This document shows positions 16,916 through 25,577 of a stretch of 64,000 nt of DNA, one piece after another. The stretch spans positions 1-64,000 of the forward strand of contig CAXTVX010000002.1 of assembly GCA_964247755.1 (NCBI GenBank), read 5' to 3'. Positions within the stretch are counted from its first letter, which is position 1. Every line of letters begins with the position of its first letter. Made by a program: the position numbers and the translations under genes. The stretch is from Lichenicola sp964247755 (GTDB taxonomy: Bacteria > Pseudomonadota > Alphaproteobacteria > Acetobacterales > Acetobacteraceae). Under the pieces are notes generated by a model, which had not been told where the DNA came from, ran no database searches, and saw nothing but the letters and a program-made list of their open reading frames with translations.

Positions 16916-17134
16916 TCAGCCCGGCGGGTTGGCCGCCGCCTTCTTCGACGCCTCGTGGTGACCGACAGCGCAGCCGGCTGCGGCACCCATGCCGCCGTGA
17001 TGGCCGGCCATGTGCCCAGCCACGCCGCCGACCACGGCACCCTTGATGCAGCCCTTCGCCAACGCCGGGCCGGACAGGCCGGCACCGAGTGCGAGCATGG
17101 CGGCGGCGGCAACAGGGACGAGACGGATGGTCAT
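16916..17134 (-). CDS. Small exported Gly/Ala/His-rich protein, 72 aa
   Basis: The ATG at 17132-17134 has AAGGAGG 8 nt upstream. Residues 1-26 are a signal peptide (cleavage near ALA-KG). The mature part is a glycine-zipper-like sequence, GAVVGGVAGHMAGHHGGMGAAAGCAVGHHEASKK, with two cysteines and several histidines. Glycine-zipper segments of this kind insert in or associate with the outer membrane and occur in small envelope proteins. The His/Cys content could bind metal, but that is speculative. It lies 31 nt downstream of the TrpD2-like gene on the same strand. Confidence 0.7.
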   Translation of the reverse strand: MTIRLVPVAAAAMLALGAGLSGPALAKGCIKGAVVGGVAGHMAGHHGGMGAAAGCAVGHHEASKKAAANPPG

Positions 17135-17165
17135 CGGACGGTCCTCCTTGAAAATGGTGCCGTTA

Positions 17166-18254
17166 CTACGCCCGAGACGCGGCATCGTTCCGGACCCGTT
17201 GCAGTTCCGGATCGGACGGACCAATGCCGACCCGATCCGGCCACCTAGCCTGCCAGATCTCCTGCGCGCGCCGGTCCGCCGTCCCCGGGTCCAGCCCGTC
17301 GTCGAGCGCCAGCAGCGCCAGCGCGACCGTGCCGACCACCGTCTGCAGCACGGGCGGCGACACCGGCCCGTCGCCGTGCCAGACCCTCGCGAACGAGACC
17401 GGGCTGTCCGGAACCGCGCTGCGCTCGACCGCAGGAGCCAGCGCCGGCAGCAGCAGCTCGGAGCGGCCGCGGTCGCGCCGCCACAGATGCGCCGCGGTCG
17501 GCTTGGCGGCGGGACGTTCCGCCTCGCCGCCGCCGCCCTTGATCACCACCACCGAGCGGCGATCGAGGCGTTCGGCCACGCCCAGGTGCAGCGCGATGTA
17601 GGGCGGATGGAACACGCCGTCGACCGACACCCCGGCCGACCCGGGATCGACCAGTCGCGCCACCGTGTTGACCGGGGAACGCAGCCCGAACAGCCGGCGC
17701 ATCCCCAGCAGCCGGTCCAGCGCCGGCGACAGGCAGGCGGCCGGCCAGTACGCGAACCCGGTCCGGTCGAGCGCCTGGCCGACCTCGGAAGCCGTGGCGG
17801 ACGGGGCGCTGCCGATCGCCGCCAGCCCGTCCGCGACCGATATGCCGCCGCCGAACTCGTTGGTGCCGTGCATCAGCACCCGGGTGCCGGTCTGGGACAG
17901 CGCCAGGGCCGACAGCAGGAACCAGGGCGCGCCGCGTGTGCGGCCGGCGCCGTAGCTGGGCCAGTCCAGCGCCACCGGACCGATTGCGGCTGCCCCTCCC
18001 GAGGCCACATGCGGGAGGGCGTCGCGCGCCGCCTCGACCAGCCCGGTGATCTCCTCCGGATCCTCGCCGCGATAGCGCAGCAACATCATGAAGGCACCAA
18101 GCTGCGCCGGGTGCACCGCATCCGCCAGCACCAGGCCGAACGCCTCGTACGCCTCGGCGCGGGTGAGCGCGCGCGAGCGTCCCGGCCCGCGGCCGAGGGT
18201 CGCGACAAAGCCGGCGAACCGCGCTTCCGCCTCTCCTTCCGTCCCGCCCGTCAT
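17166..18254 (-). CDS. Glycosyltransferase family 3-fold protein (TrpD2/YbiB-like)
   Basis: 362 aa from ATG 18252-18254, which has GGAGG 6 nt upstream. The N-terminal helical domain (ALTRAEAYEAFGLVLADAVHPAQLGAFMMLLRYRGEDPEEITGL) and the following alpha/beta domain (DWPSYGAG, LMHGTNEFGGG) match the anthranilate phosphoribosyltransferase fold. The PRPP-binding motifs of true TrpD are not intact, and the pattern is that of the YbiB/TrpD2 subgroup, which in E. coli binds nucleic acid rather than making tryptophan. No trp genes are nearby, supporting a non-biosynthetic role. It is divergent from the DsbA-family gene with 47 nt between starts, so the control region is shared. Confidence 0.82.
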   Translation of the reverse strand: MTGGTEGEAEARFAGFVATLGRGPGRSRALTRAEAYEAFGLVLADAVHPAQLGAFMMLLRYRGEDPEEITGLVEAARDALPHVASGGAAAIGPVALDWPSYGAGRTRGAPWFLLSALALSQTGTRVLMHGTNEFGGGISVADGLAAIGSAPSATASEVGQALDRTGFAYWPAACLSPALDRLLGMRRLFGLRSPVNTVARLVDPGSAGVSVDGVFHPPYIALHLGVAERLDRRSVVVIKGGGGEAERPAAKPTAAHLWRRDRGRSELLLPALAPAVERSAVPDSPVSFARVWHGDGPVSPPVLQTVVGTVALALLALDDGLDPGTADRRAQEIWQARWPDRVGIGPSDPELQRVRNDAASRA

Positions 18255-18301
18255 GCCGTCCTCCCTCCGCCTTCTCGGCCGTTCGCCGGTTTTCCCTCGA
18301 A

Positions 18302-19000
18302 ATGCGGGAGGTTTGTCGTAAACTCCCCGTCGTGAACGCATTGACCCCGATCAGCGGCCGCCAGACCATCGAGGTGGTGTACGACCTCGTATGCCCATGG
18401 TGCTATCTCGGCGTCCAGCGCCTGCTCGGCGCGCTGGCGCTGCGCTCCGACACGATGTTCGAGCTGGTCTGGCGGCCGTTCCTGCTCAACCCGGACATCC
18501 CGCGCGAGGGGCTGTCGCGGCAGGACTACGCGATCCGCAAGTACGGCGGCGAGGACCGCGCGCGCCGGCTCTACGCCACGGTGAGCGAGCTCGGCCTGCA
18601 GAGCGGCATCCTGTTCCGCTTCGACCGCATCCGCACGATCCCGTCCAGCATCGATGCGCATCGGCTGGCGGCATGGGCGGCACGGTTCGGGCTCGCCACC
18701 GCGATGGTGGGAGCACTGTTCGCGGCGCATTTCGCCGACGGCGCCGACCTGGGCGACCCGGACGTGCTGACCGGGCTTGCCGCCGCGGTCGGCCTGGACG
18801 CGTCGGCGGCGCGTCGGCTGCTGCGCGGCCGGGACGGCGGCGAGCTGGTGCAGTCGGAGAACCTGCGCGCCCACCGGCGCGGCATCGGCGGCGTGCCGTG
18901 CTTCGTGTTCGGCGGCAAGCTGGCGGTGTCCGGCGCGCAGGAGGTCGAGGTGTTCCAGCGCCTGCTCGACGTGGCGGCGCTCGACCCGGTGGCCGCCTGA
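18302..19000 (+). CDS. DsbA-family (FrnE-like) thiol oxidoreductase
   Basis: 232 aa thioredoxin-fold protein with the active site CPWC in IEVVYDLVCPWCYLGVQRL and the family cis-Pro block GIGGVPCFVFGG near the C-terminus. It follows the 2-hydroxychromene-2-carboxylate isomerase/FrnE pattern, including WRPFLLNPDIPREG and SIDAHRLAAWA. There is no signal peptide, so it is cytosolic, consistent with FrnE-type disulfide oxidoreductase or isomerase roles in oxidative stress. The ATG at 18302 lacks a clear ribosome site. A GTG about 10 codons downstream, just before NALTPISG, is an alternative start. Confidence 0.85.
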   Translation: MREVCRKLPVVNALTPISGRQTIEVVYDLVCPWCYLGVQRLLGALALRSDTMFELVWRPFLLNPDIPREGLSRQDYAIRKYGGEDRARRLYATVSELGLQSGILFRFDRIRTIPSSIDAHRLAAWAARFGLATAMVGALFAAHFADGADLGDPDVLTGLAAAVGLDASAARRLLRGRDGGELVQSENLRAHRRGIGGVPCFVFGGKLAVSGAQEVEVFQRLLDVAALDPVAA

Positions 19001-19025
19001 CCGGATCCGGGCAGGACGCGTCCGC

Positions 19026-19541
19026 CTACTTCCGGACCGCCGTCACCTCGATCTCGACCAGCCAGCCCGGGTTGGCGAGGCCTGCCACCTGGAACGCCGA
19101 GCGTGTCGGCAGGTTGGGCTGGGCGGCGGTGCCGAAGAACTGCGTGTAGGACTTCATCATGCCGGCGAAGTCGATCTTGCCCAGCTTCGGGTCGGCAGCC
19201 AGGTAGACGTGCATCTGCACCACATCCGCCATGGTCAGGTGCAGGCCGGCAAGTGCTGCCTGGATCTTGGTCAGCGCGCTCTTCACCTGGGTCGCGGTGT
19301 CGCCATAGGCGGCGAGTGTGGTCTGCATCGGCCCCAGCGACGTGTCGAGCGGATCCGCGCCCATGCCGGACAGGTAGATCGTGGTATAGCCGGGCGGCAC
19401 CTCGATCGCGCTGGCGATCGGGAACTTGCCCGTCGCGTGGCGCACGAGGTCGTCCGCGCGCGCCGGCAGGGCGGCGATGGCGCCGACGAGCACAAGCGCC
19501 GAAAGCCGCGTGCGATGCAGGATCCTGGTCATCGGGCTCAT
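19026..19541 (-). CDS. Exported RidA-family enamine/imine deaminase
   Basis: 171 aa. Its ATG (19539-19541) overlaps the TGA of the cytochrome gene as ATGA; a second ATG follows three codons later. Unlike most RidA proteins it carries a signal peptide (cleavage near PARA-DD, residues about 27-31) and should act in the periplasm. The RidA core is visible, with a conserved Arg147 in PTRSAFQVAGL and Glu163 in VEIEVTAV, the residues RidA uses to hydrolyse reactive imines and enamines. Placement behind an amine oxidase suggests it hydrolyses the imine that enzyme releases. Last gene of a three-gene coupled operon. Confidence 0.88.
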   Translation of the reverse strand: MSPMTRILHRTRLSALVLVGAIAALPARADDLVRHATGKFPIASAIEVPPGYTTIYLSGMGADPLDTSLGPMQTTLAAYGDTATQVKSALTKIQAALAGLHLTMADVVQMHVYLAADPKLGKIDFAGMMKSYTQFFGTAAQPNLPTRSAFQVAGLANPGWLVEIEVTAVRK

Positions 19542-19957
19542 CTCTCGATCGTGGGTTCGGGACCGCGCACTGCGGCGACGTCCTCCGGCTTCACCGCGTC
19601 GGTGTAGCCGTTGCCGAAATGGCTGCGCACGTAGTTCACCACCGCCGCGACCTGCGCGTCGTTCAGCTCGGTGCTGAGCCACGGCATCGCTCCGTAGCCG
19701 TTCAGCACCACGTAGACCGGGTAGCCGCCGTTCCTGAGCTTGGCATTGCCAGCCAGCGCCGGGATCCGCGCCGCCCCCGCGCCGCCGCGGGCATTGGCCA
19801 TGTGGCAGCCCTGGCAGAGCTGCGTGTAGATCACCTGGCCATCGGTGCTGGTGACGGCCTGGCCAGCGACGTTGGCCGCCGCGTCGGCGAGCGCACGGCC
19901 GGGACAGGCCGCAAGACCCAGAAGAAGGAGAACGCCGAGGCGCTGCACGGAGCGCAT
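19538..19957 (-). CDS. Periplasmic c-type cytochrome
   Basis: 139 aa. Signal peptide at residues 1-24 (ends RALA-D), heme motif CQGCH at 48-52, and a likely axial Met91 in GYGAMPWL; the rest is a single class I cytochrome c domain ending in VVNYVRSHFGN. The ATG at 19955-19957 overlaps the TGA of the amine oxidase gene by one base and its own TGA overlaps the RidA start, so the three are made in step. Expected to accept electrons from the flavoenzyme and pass them to the respiratory chain. Confidence 0.92.
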   Translation of the reverse strand: MRSVQRLGVLLLLGLAACPGRALADAAANVAGQAVTSTDGQVIYTQLCQGCHMANARGGAGAARIPALAGNAKLRNGGYPVYVVLNGYGAMPWLSTELNDAQVAAVVNYVRSHFGNGYTDAVKPEDVAAVRGPEPTIER

Positions 19958-21555
19958 CAGGCGGCTCCCACCGCGCGCTGGTGCAGCCTGGTGATGGCGC
20001 TGACCGAGGACAGGATCGCGCCTTCCTGCCAGCAGCCGACATAGGAGGCGTGCTCGCCCGCCAGCACCAGGCGCCCGTCGATCGCGGTCAGCGCCGCGTA
20101 GTGCGCCTTGCGGGCCTCCTCGCTCCAGGTGGCGCAGCAGCCGAGCGTCCACGGCATCCGGCTCCAGGCCACGCCGACGCCGTTGCTGAACTCCTGCCGG
20201 TACTGCCGGTGCAGCACGCTGCCCTGCCTGAGCGCCTCCTCGACGCGCTGCTCCGGCGTCATGCCGGCGAACGCGTACGCCGCGGTGCCGAACATGTAGC
20301 CGCCCAGCAGCACCGCCGGCGTGTCGGCGAAGTAGTTGGTGCTGGGATAGGAGATCTGGCTGATCGGCTGGTCGGTAAACGAGATGCCGCCATAGATCTG
20401 CTCGTCCTGCTCCCAGAACCGGCGCTTGAACTCCAGGCCGATCTTCACCGACGACGCATAGGGCACCGCCTGGATCGCCGCCTTCATCGGCCCGCCCGCC
20501 TGCACGTCGATCTGGCTCAGCACCGACAACGGGATCGTGCACACGCACCAGTCCGCCTTGGCTTGCGTCACCGCGCCGCCATGATTGTTGTCCTCGTAGG
20601 TGACGGTGACGCCGTCGCCGCCTTGCGCGATCTTTGTCACCTTGACGTTGTGGGTGATCAGGTCGCCCACCTGCTTGGCGAAGCCCTTGCCGATCATGTC
20701 CATGCCGCCGACCGGCTGGAACATGGTGGTCTGGAAGTCGTAGCTCATGTTGAACGACAGCCACTCCCACAGCCCCGACTTCATCAGCTCGGCCCGACCG
20801 AACAGCGCCGCCGGCACCGGCGCCCCGTCCGGGCCGCCGCCCTGGTCCTTGGCGAAACCGCGATGCAGCGAGGCGAGGCCGCCGCTGCGATAGCTGTAGT
20901 CGCGGCCCAGCAGGCCCCAGCCCTGCATCGCCGCCAGCAGGTCGTGCTTCTCGTCGTCGCTGATCGGCTGGTCGAGCTTGTTCTGGTTGATCGACTTGGC
21001 CAGCAGCTCGGCGGTGTAGCCGGTGAAGTCCGCCTGCACCTCGCGGTAGCGCTGCGGCTGGCCGCCGAACGTGGTGGAGCTGTGCAGCAGCGCGTTGTGG
21101 TTGACCTCGATGAACGGCTCCAGCTGCACGCCGAACAGCTTGCAATAATGCAGCAGGCCCTGGTGATGGTACGGGATCCGCCACGGGCCCGGGTTGATGT
21201 AGTTGCCGCTCGAGAACTTCACGTGCTGGGTGGCACCGCCCAGCTCGGTCAGGGTGTCGCCGCCGCGCAGGCTGAAGTTGCGGCCGCCGGACCGGGTCTG
21301 GTACTCCAGCACGCGCACGCCGTAGCCGGCGCGGCGCAGCTCGTAGGCCGCCAGCATGCCGGCGAGCCCGGCACCCAGCACCAGCACCGTGGTGCCCGGC
21401 CTGGCGCCGGACAGGGCGGGCGAGCCGGCGAAGTCGGTGCCGGCGGCGTGGCCAAGACGCGTCATCGCCTGGTACATCGCGGCGCTTCCCGCCGCCACGC
21501 CGATGCGCATCAGCAGCTGCCGGCGCGTCGATGGCATCCGGTTCGGTCGATCCAA
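19957..21555 (-). CDS. Tat-exported flavin amine oxidase/dehydrogenase
   Basis: Up to 532 aa from TTG 21553-21555 (GGAG about 9 nt upstream); an ATG at 21535-21537 is the alternative. A twin-arginine signal (STRRQLLMRIGVAAGSA, residues 9-25) indicates folded export. The FAD-binding motif VLGAGLAGMLAAYEL (about 59-73) and RSGGRN follow, and the C-terminal flavin site LVLAGEHASYVGCWQEGAILS matches the monoamine/L-amino-acid oxidase family. Coupling to a cytochrome c suggests it behaves as a dehydrogenase in vivo. The amine or amino acid substrate is unknown. Divergent from a TonB receptor gene. Confidence 0.92.
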   Translation of the reverse strand: MDRPNRMPSTRRQLLMRIGVAAGSAAMYQAMTRLGHAAGTDFAGSPALSGARPGTTVLVLGAGLAGMLAAYELRRAGYGVRVLEYQTRSGGRNFSLRGGDTLTELGGATQHVKFSSGNYINPGPWRIPYHHQGLLHYCKLFGVQLEPFIEVNHNALLHSSTTFGGQPQRYREVQADFTGYTAELLAKSINQNKLDQPISDDEKHDLLAAMQGWGLLGRDYSYRSGGLASLHRGFAKDQGGGPDGAPVPAALFGRAELMKSGLWEWLSFNMSYDFQTTMFQPVGGMDMIGKGFAKQVGDLITHNVKVTKIAQGGDGVTVTYEDNNHGGAVTQAKADWCVCTIPLSVLSQIDVQAGGPMKAAIQAVPYASSVKIGLEFKRRFWEQDEQIYGGISFTDQPISQISYPSTNYFADTPAVLLGGYMFGTAAYAFAGMTPEQRVEEALRQGSVLHRQYRQEFSNGVGVAWSRMPWTLGCCATWSEEARKAHYAALTAIDGRLVLAGEHASYVGCWQEGAILSSVSAITRLHQRAVGAA

Positions 21556-21632
21556 GACGCTCTGCTCCCGTTTGCGGACGACGTTGTGTCAAGAAGCGAG
21601 GCTATTCCCCCCGCTCCAACAGGGTCAAGCAG

Positions 21633-21686
21633 GCTTATTTTGTGGTCATATGCTTATTTCCTAAGCACACAGGGTGATGCTTATTT
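21633..21686. promoter_or_regulatory. Three GCTTATTT repeats in divergent control region
   Basis: In the 289-nt gap between the amine oxidase operon and the TonB receptor gene, the octamer GCTTATTT occurs three times in one orientation, at 21633-21640, 21652-21659 and 21679-21686. The middle copy is part of an inverted repeat GCTTA-TTTCC-TAAGC (21652-21666). The stretch is AT-rich in a very GC-rich genome. The third copy overlaps the candidate -35 element of the TonB gene, so these are plausible operator sites for a regulator serving both transcripts. The regulator itself is not in the window. Confidence 0.5.
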
Positions 21687-21713
21687 GTCGCAAGGTAACT
21701 TCTGCGTGTTAAT
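21685..21713 (+). promoter_or_regulatory. Candidate sigma-70-type promoter for TonB receptor
   Basis: TTGTCG at 21685-21690 and GTTAAT at 21708-21713 are separated by 17 nt, a good spacing for a housekeeping promoter. This is about 130 nt upstream of the receptor's ATG. The third GCTTATTT repeat overlaps the -35 box. Prediction by eye only. Confidence 0.4.
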
Positions 21714-21844
21714 CAGGCATCTCTGCCCTTGCGTTCCGTCCCAAAATCGGCCGAATCATCCCGGGTCGGCAATGGATCGGAGACGGCTCGATCCGGCACC
21801 GACAACACGGCGCCCGGTATCCCGGGCCGGGATGGAGATCAGGA

Positions 21845-24532
21845 ATGCGAGTGATCGGTGCGGGCGCGTTTCGGACCCTGTTGATGCTCACGGCATGCCC
21901 GCTCGCCGTGGCGGCCGGCTCCCTGCCGGCGCTGGCCCAGGCCACGTCCGGCACGGCGCCAAACGCCGCCTCCGGCACCGGCGCCGCCGTGCCGCCTCCC
22001 GTCACCCACCATCATGCCCGCAAGGCACGCAAGGCCAGGACGACCCAGCTCGCCCAGGCCGGGGTCGGCGGCGCGTCCGCCACCGGCGCCGGTCACCCGG
22101 CGACCGATCCGAACGCGGTGCCGACCAACAAGGCGCCGACCGGTCTGACCGACACCCAGAGCGGTGCCGCGTTGTCCGGAGCGGCGGCCAACGGGGGGGA
22201 AAGCGTGATCGTCACCGGCACCCGCAACCTGGGCAAGAAGGCGCGCGACAGCACCAGTCCGATCGACGTGATCTCCGCCACCACTCTGGCGCGGTCGGGC
22301 CAGCCCAACCTGGACGACCAGCTGTCGCGCACCGACCCCTCGATCAGCGTCCAGGCCTACGGCGCCGACACCCAGGCGCTGGTGGCAGCGATCCGGCTTC
22401 GCGGCCTGGATCCGAACGACGTGCTGGTGCTGATCGACGGTAAGCGCCGCCACCAGACCGCCAACATCACCGCCGATGCGGGCCCGGAGCAGGGTGCGAC
22501 GCCCGTCGACCTCAACATGATCCCGGCCGCCGCGATCGACCACATCGAGGTCCTGCGCGATGGCGCTGCCGCGCAGTATGGCTCCGACGCGATCGCCGGC
22601 GTGGTCAACATCATCATGAAGAAGACCGACCATGGCGGCAGCGCCACCGCCTTCACCGGCGCCGACGCCTACAACGGCGACGGCTGGCAGTACCAGCTCG
22701 ACAGCGACGGCGGCTTCTCGTTCGGCAACGATGGCTACGTGCATCTCGGCGGCCAGGTCTTCCACACCGACCACTTCACGGTGCAGACGGTCGACGACCG
22801 CAGCGCGGCGTTCGGCACGCCCGGCGGCTTCACCGAGCCTGCCAACTCGAACAAGATCCTGGGCCTGCCCGAGGAGACGCGCGAAACCCTCAGCATCGAG
22901 TTTGGCAAGACCCTGGTGCAGGACCTGTTCGGCGGGCTCCAGGGCTACGGGCTGATCACCTACGGCCACCGCCACAGCGAGGCATACGAGAACTACCGCA
23001 CCCCGACCAAGCTGCCGGAGGTGTATCCGGATGGCTTCTCCCCGCTGGAGACCGACGAGGAGAACGACTTCTCGGCGACGCTCGGCGTCAAGGCCGACGA
23101 CGTGTTCGGCTTCCATGCGGACCTGAGCACGACCTATGGCGCCGACATCACCAACATCGGCAACAAGAACACCGCCAACCCGACCCTGTACATGCTCGGC
23201 GACCCGGCGGCCGGCTATCCGATCGGCTTTACGCCGACCACCGTGCTGGCGCAGAGCCAGCAGAACGCGCAGTGGACCAACAACCTCGACTTCACTAGGC
23301 CGTTCACCGCGCTGCACATGCCGATGAACTTCGCCTTCGGCGCCGAGGAGCGCTCGGAGGTTTACCGGCTCGGCGCCGGCAGCGTCGCCTCGACCATCGA
23401 TGGCGGCACCCAGGGCTTCGCCGGGCTGCTGCCCGCCAATGCCGGCTCGTTCTCGCGCAACGTGTGGGCCGGCTACATCGACTACGACGTCCACCCGCTG
23501 CGTCACTTGGACGTCGACCTCGCCGGCCGTTACGAGCACTACACCGACGCCGGCGACACCGAGAACGGCAAGATCTCCAGCCGCTACGACTTCACCAACT
23601 GGTTCGCGCTGCGCGGCACGATCTCCAACGGCTTCCGCGCGCCGACGCTGGCGGAGGAGAACTATTCCTCGCTCAACGTGTCGCCGACCGGCGCCAGCGG
23701 CATCCTCGCCACCAGCTCCAAGGGCGCACAGTCGATCGGCGCGGTCCCGCTCAAGCCGGAGCGCTCGACCAACGCCAGCGCCGGCATCGTGCTGCAGCCG
23801 CTGCCGAACCTGAGCATCACCACCGACGTGTACCAGATCAACATACGCGATCGCATCGTCGGCGCCGGCGGCGTCACCGGGCAGGCGGCACAGACCGCCA
23901 TCGCCGACACAGGCGCCAGCCTGCCACAGGGGATCGAGCTTAGCGACGTGTCCGCCTACTACTTCGCCAACGGCGCCAGCACACGTACCCAGGGTGCCGA
24001 CATCAACGTCAACTACTTCACCAATCTCCGGCGCTACGGCACCGTGACCTGGACCGCCGGCATCGACCTGAACCGCACCCGGCTGCACCACAACGGCACC
24101 GACGCGTTCGGCAACCCGTTCCTGACCGCGCAGGGCATCGGCTACCTGACCACCGCCTCGCCGCGTTCCAAGATCATCCTCGACGCGTTCTGGAAGATCG
24201 GCAGGTTCGACGTCAACCTGCGCCAGACCCGCTACGGCCAGAGCACCGACGAGGTCACCTACGAGGACCTGGCACCAGCGGCGCTGCAGTTCTCCGGCAG
24301 CCAGTTCGCCGAGTTCAAGAACCTTCCCGAGTGGCTGACCGACCTCGAGGTCGGCTACCAGATCGCGCCGCACTGGCACGCAGCGATCGGCGCCAACGAC
24401 ATCTTCAACGTCCGTCCGCGCGAGCTGCCGCAGGAACTGTCGTACCTGAACGTCGCGCACTACGACCAGACCTCGTCGACCGTGCCGATCAACGGCGGCT
24501 TTTACTACGGCCGGCTGAACTTCACCTTCTGA
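21845..24532 (+). CDS. TonB-dependent outer-membrane receptor
   Basis: 895 aa from an ATG with GGAG/AGGA just upstream. A signal peptide (residues about 1-32) is followed by an Ala/Thr/Gly/His-rich stretch, then the plug domain with the TonB-box-like ESVIVTGTR, DDQLSRTDPSISVQAYG, LIDGKRRHQ, IEVLRDGAAAQYGSDAIAGVVNIIMKK, and a long beta-barrel ending in the canonical aromatic GRLNFTF. These are hallmarks of active, energy-coupled uptake of siderophores, sugars or other ligands. No iron-uptake partners are adjacent. The divergent amine-oxidation operon suggests the ligand may be an amine-bearing compound, but this is inference. Its last 11 nt overlap the end of the convergent transporter gene. 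Confidence 0.93.
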   Translation: MRVIGAGAFRTLLMLTACPLAVAAGSLPALAQATSGTAPNAASGTGAAVPPPVTHHHARKARKARTTQLAQAGVGGASATGAGHPATDPNAVPTNKAPTGLTDTQSGAALSGAAANGGESVIVTGTRNLGKKARDSTSPIDVISATTLARSGQPNLDDQLSRTDPSISVQAYGADTQALVAAIRLRGLDPNDVLVLIDGKRRHQTANITADAGPEQGATPVDLNMIPAAAIDHIEVLRDGAAAQYGSDAIAGVVNIIMKKTDHGGSATAFTGADAYNGDGWQYQLDSDGGFSFGNDGYVHLGGQVFHTDHFTVQTVDDRSAAFGTPGGFTEPANSNKILGLPEETRETLSIEFGKTLVQDLFGGLQGYGLITYGHRHSEAYENYRTPTKLPEVYPDGFSPLETDEENDFSATLGVKADDVFGFHADLSTTYGADITNIGNKNTANPTLYMLGDPAAGYPIGFTPTTVLAQSQQNAQWTNNLDFTRPFTALHMPMNFAFGAEERSEVYRLGAGSVASTIDGGTQGFAGLLPANAGSFSRNVWAGYIDYDVHPLRHLDVDLAGRYEHYTDAGDTENGKISSRYDFTNWFALRGTISNGFRAPTLAEENYSSLNVSPTGASGILATSSKGAQSIGAVPLKPERSTNASAGIVLQPLPNLSITTDVYQINIRDRIVGAGGVTGQAAQTAIADTGASLPQGIELSDVSAYYFANGASTRTQGADINVNYFTNLRRYGTVTWTAGIDLNRTRLHHNGTDAFGNPFLTAQGIGYLTTASPRSKIILDAFWKIGRFDVNLRQTRYGQSTDEVTYEDLAPAALQFSGSQFAEFKNLPEWLTDLEVGYQIAPHWHAAIGANDIFNVRPRELPQELSYLNVAHYDQTSSTVPINGGFYYGRLNFTF

Positions 24533-25502
24533 CCGCCGCTGCGCCCGGTCCGGCCTGCCGCGCATAGCGGCGGGCCAGCAGCGCGCAGGCGAACAGCTGG
24601 ATCTGGTGGAAGATCATCAGCGGCAGCACCACCTGCCCGACCACCGCGACGGGGAACAGCACGCCGGCCATCGGCACGCCCGAGGCCAGCGTCTTCTTCG
24701 AGCCGCAGAACACGATCGCGATCTCGTCCTCTCGGGAAAAGCCGAGCGCCCGCGCACCGAACCGGGTGGCGAGCAGCACCGCCGCCAGCAGCACGGCATC
24801 GACCAGCAGCACCAGCCCGAGCTGCGACGCCGGCACCTCGTGCCACAGCCCCTGCACCACCGCCTCGCTGAACGCGGTGTACACCACCACCAGCACCGAG
24901 CCGCGGTCGGTCAGGCTCAGCAGCCCCTTGTTGCGCCCGGCCCAGCCGCCGATCAGCGGCTGCAGCAGCTGGCCGGCTGCGAACGGCAGCAGCAGCTGCA
25001 GCACGATGTCGAGCACGCCGTGCCCGGACACGCCGCCGCCGTGGGTGCGTCCGGCCAGCACCAGCCCGGTCAGCAGCGGCGTCACCGCGATGCCCAGCAG
25101 GTTCGACGCGGTCGCCGAGCACACCGCCGCCGGCACGTTGCCACCGCCGATCGAGGTGAAGGCGATCGAGGACTGCACGGTGGACGGCAGCACGCAGGTG
25201 AACAGCACGCCGAGCCACAGCGTCGGCGTCAGCAGACCGGGCCACAGCGCGTGCAGCCCGAGGCCCAGGGCCGGGAACAGCGCGAAGGTGCACGACAGGA
25301 TCGTCAGGTGCAGCCGCCAATGGCCGAGCCCGGCCAGCATCGCCGACCGCGACAGCCGCGCGCCCTGCATGAAGAACATGGCCGCGATCACCACCACCGT
25401 CAGGTCGCGGAACAGCGGCACCGCGGCACCATGGGCCGGCAGGAACGAGGCGAGCAGCACGGTGGCCACCAGCGCCAGCAGGAACGGGTCTGGTCTGGGC
25501 AT
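24522..25502 (-). CDS. Bile acid:sodium symporter-like (SBF-like) transporter
   Basis: 326 aa with about nine or ten hydrophobic helices. It shows the SBF-like/YfeH pattern: a short N-terminus ending in FLPAHG, FMQGARLSRSAM, LPSTVQSSIAFTSIGGGNVPAAVCSATASNLLGI and FCGSKKTLASGVPMA, the last two being the crossing regions of this fold. These proteins import organic anions with sodium, but substrates in bacteria are mostly unknown. The ATG is at 25500-25502. Convergent with the TonB receptor gene (11-nt overlap of ends) and divergent from the DUF2125 gene. Confidence 0.87.
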   Translation of the reverse strand: MPRPDPFLLALVATVLLASFLPAHGAAVPLFRDLTVVVIAAMFFMQGARLSRSAMLAGLGHWRLHLTILSCTFALFPALGLGLHALWPGLLTPTLWLGVLFTCVLPSTVQSSIAFTSIGGGNVPAAVCSATASNLLGIAVTPLLTGLVLAGRTHGGGVSGHGVLDIVLQLLLPFAAGQLLQPLIGGWAGRNKGLLSLTDRGSVLVVVYTAFSEAVVQGLWHEVPASQLGLVLLVDAVLLAAVLLATRFGARALGFSREDEIAIVFCGSKKTLASGVPMAGVLFPVAVVGQVVLPLMIFHQIQLFACALLARRYARQAGPGAAAVRR

Positions 25503-25577
25503 CGGATCCTGGGCTCTGCGGGAGCGGGCGCGGCGTGAATTGCCACCGTGCGGAGGCTGCGCCACCTTATCCGCCGC

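Noticed and set aside
21556..21844. Riboswitch upstream of the TonB receptor
   Set aside because: No conserved cobalamin, TPP or FMN core sequence was seen; only repeats and a GC palindrome.
21839..24565. 908-codon minus-strand frame over the TonB receptor
   Set aside because: Antisense shadow; receptor motifs on the plus strand are unmistakable.
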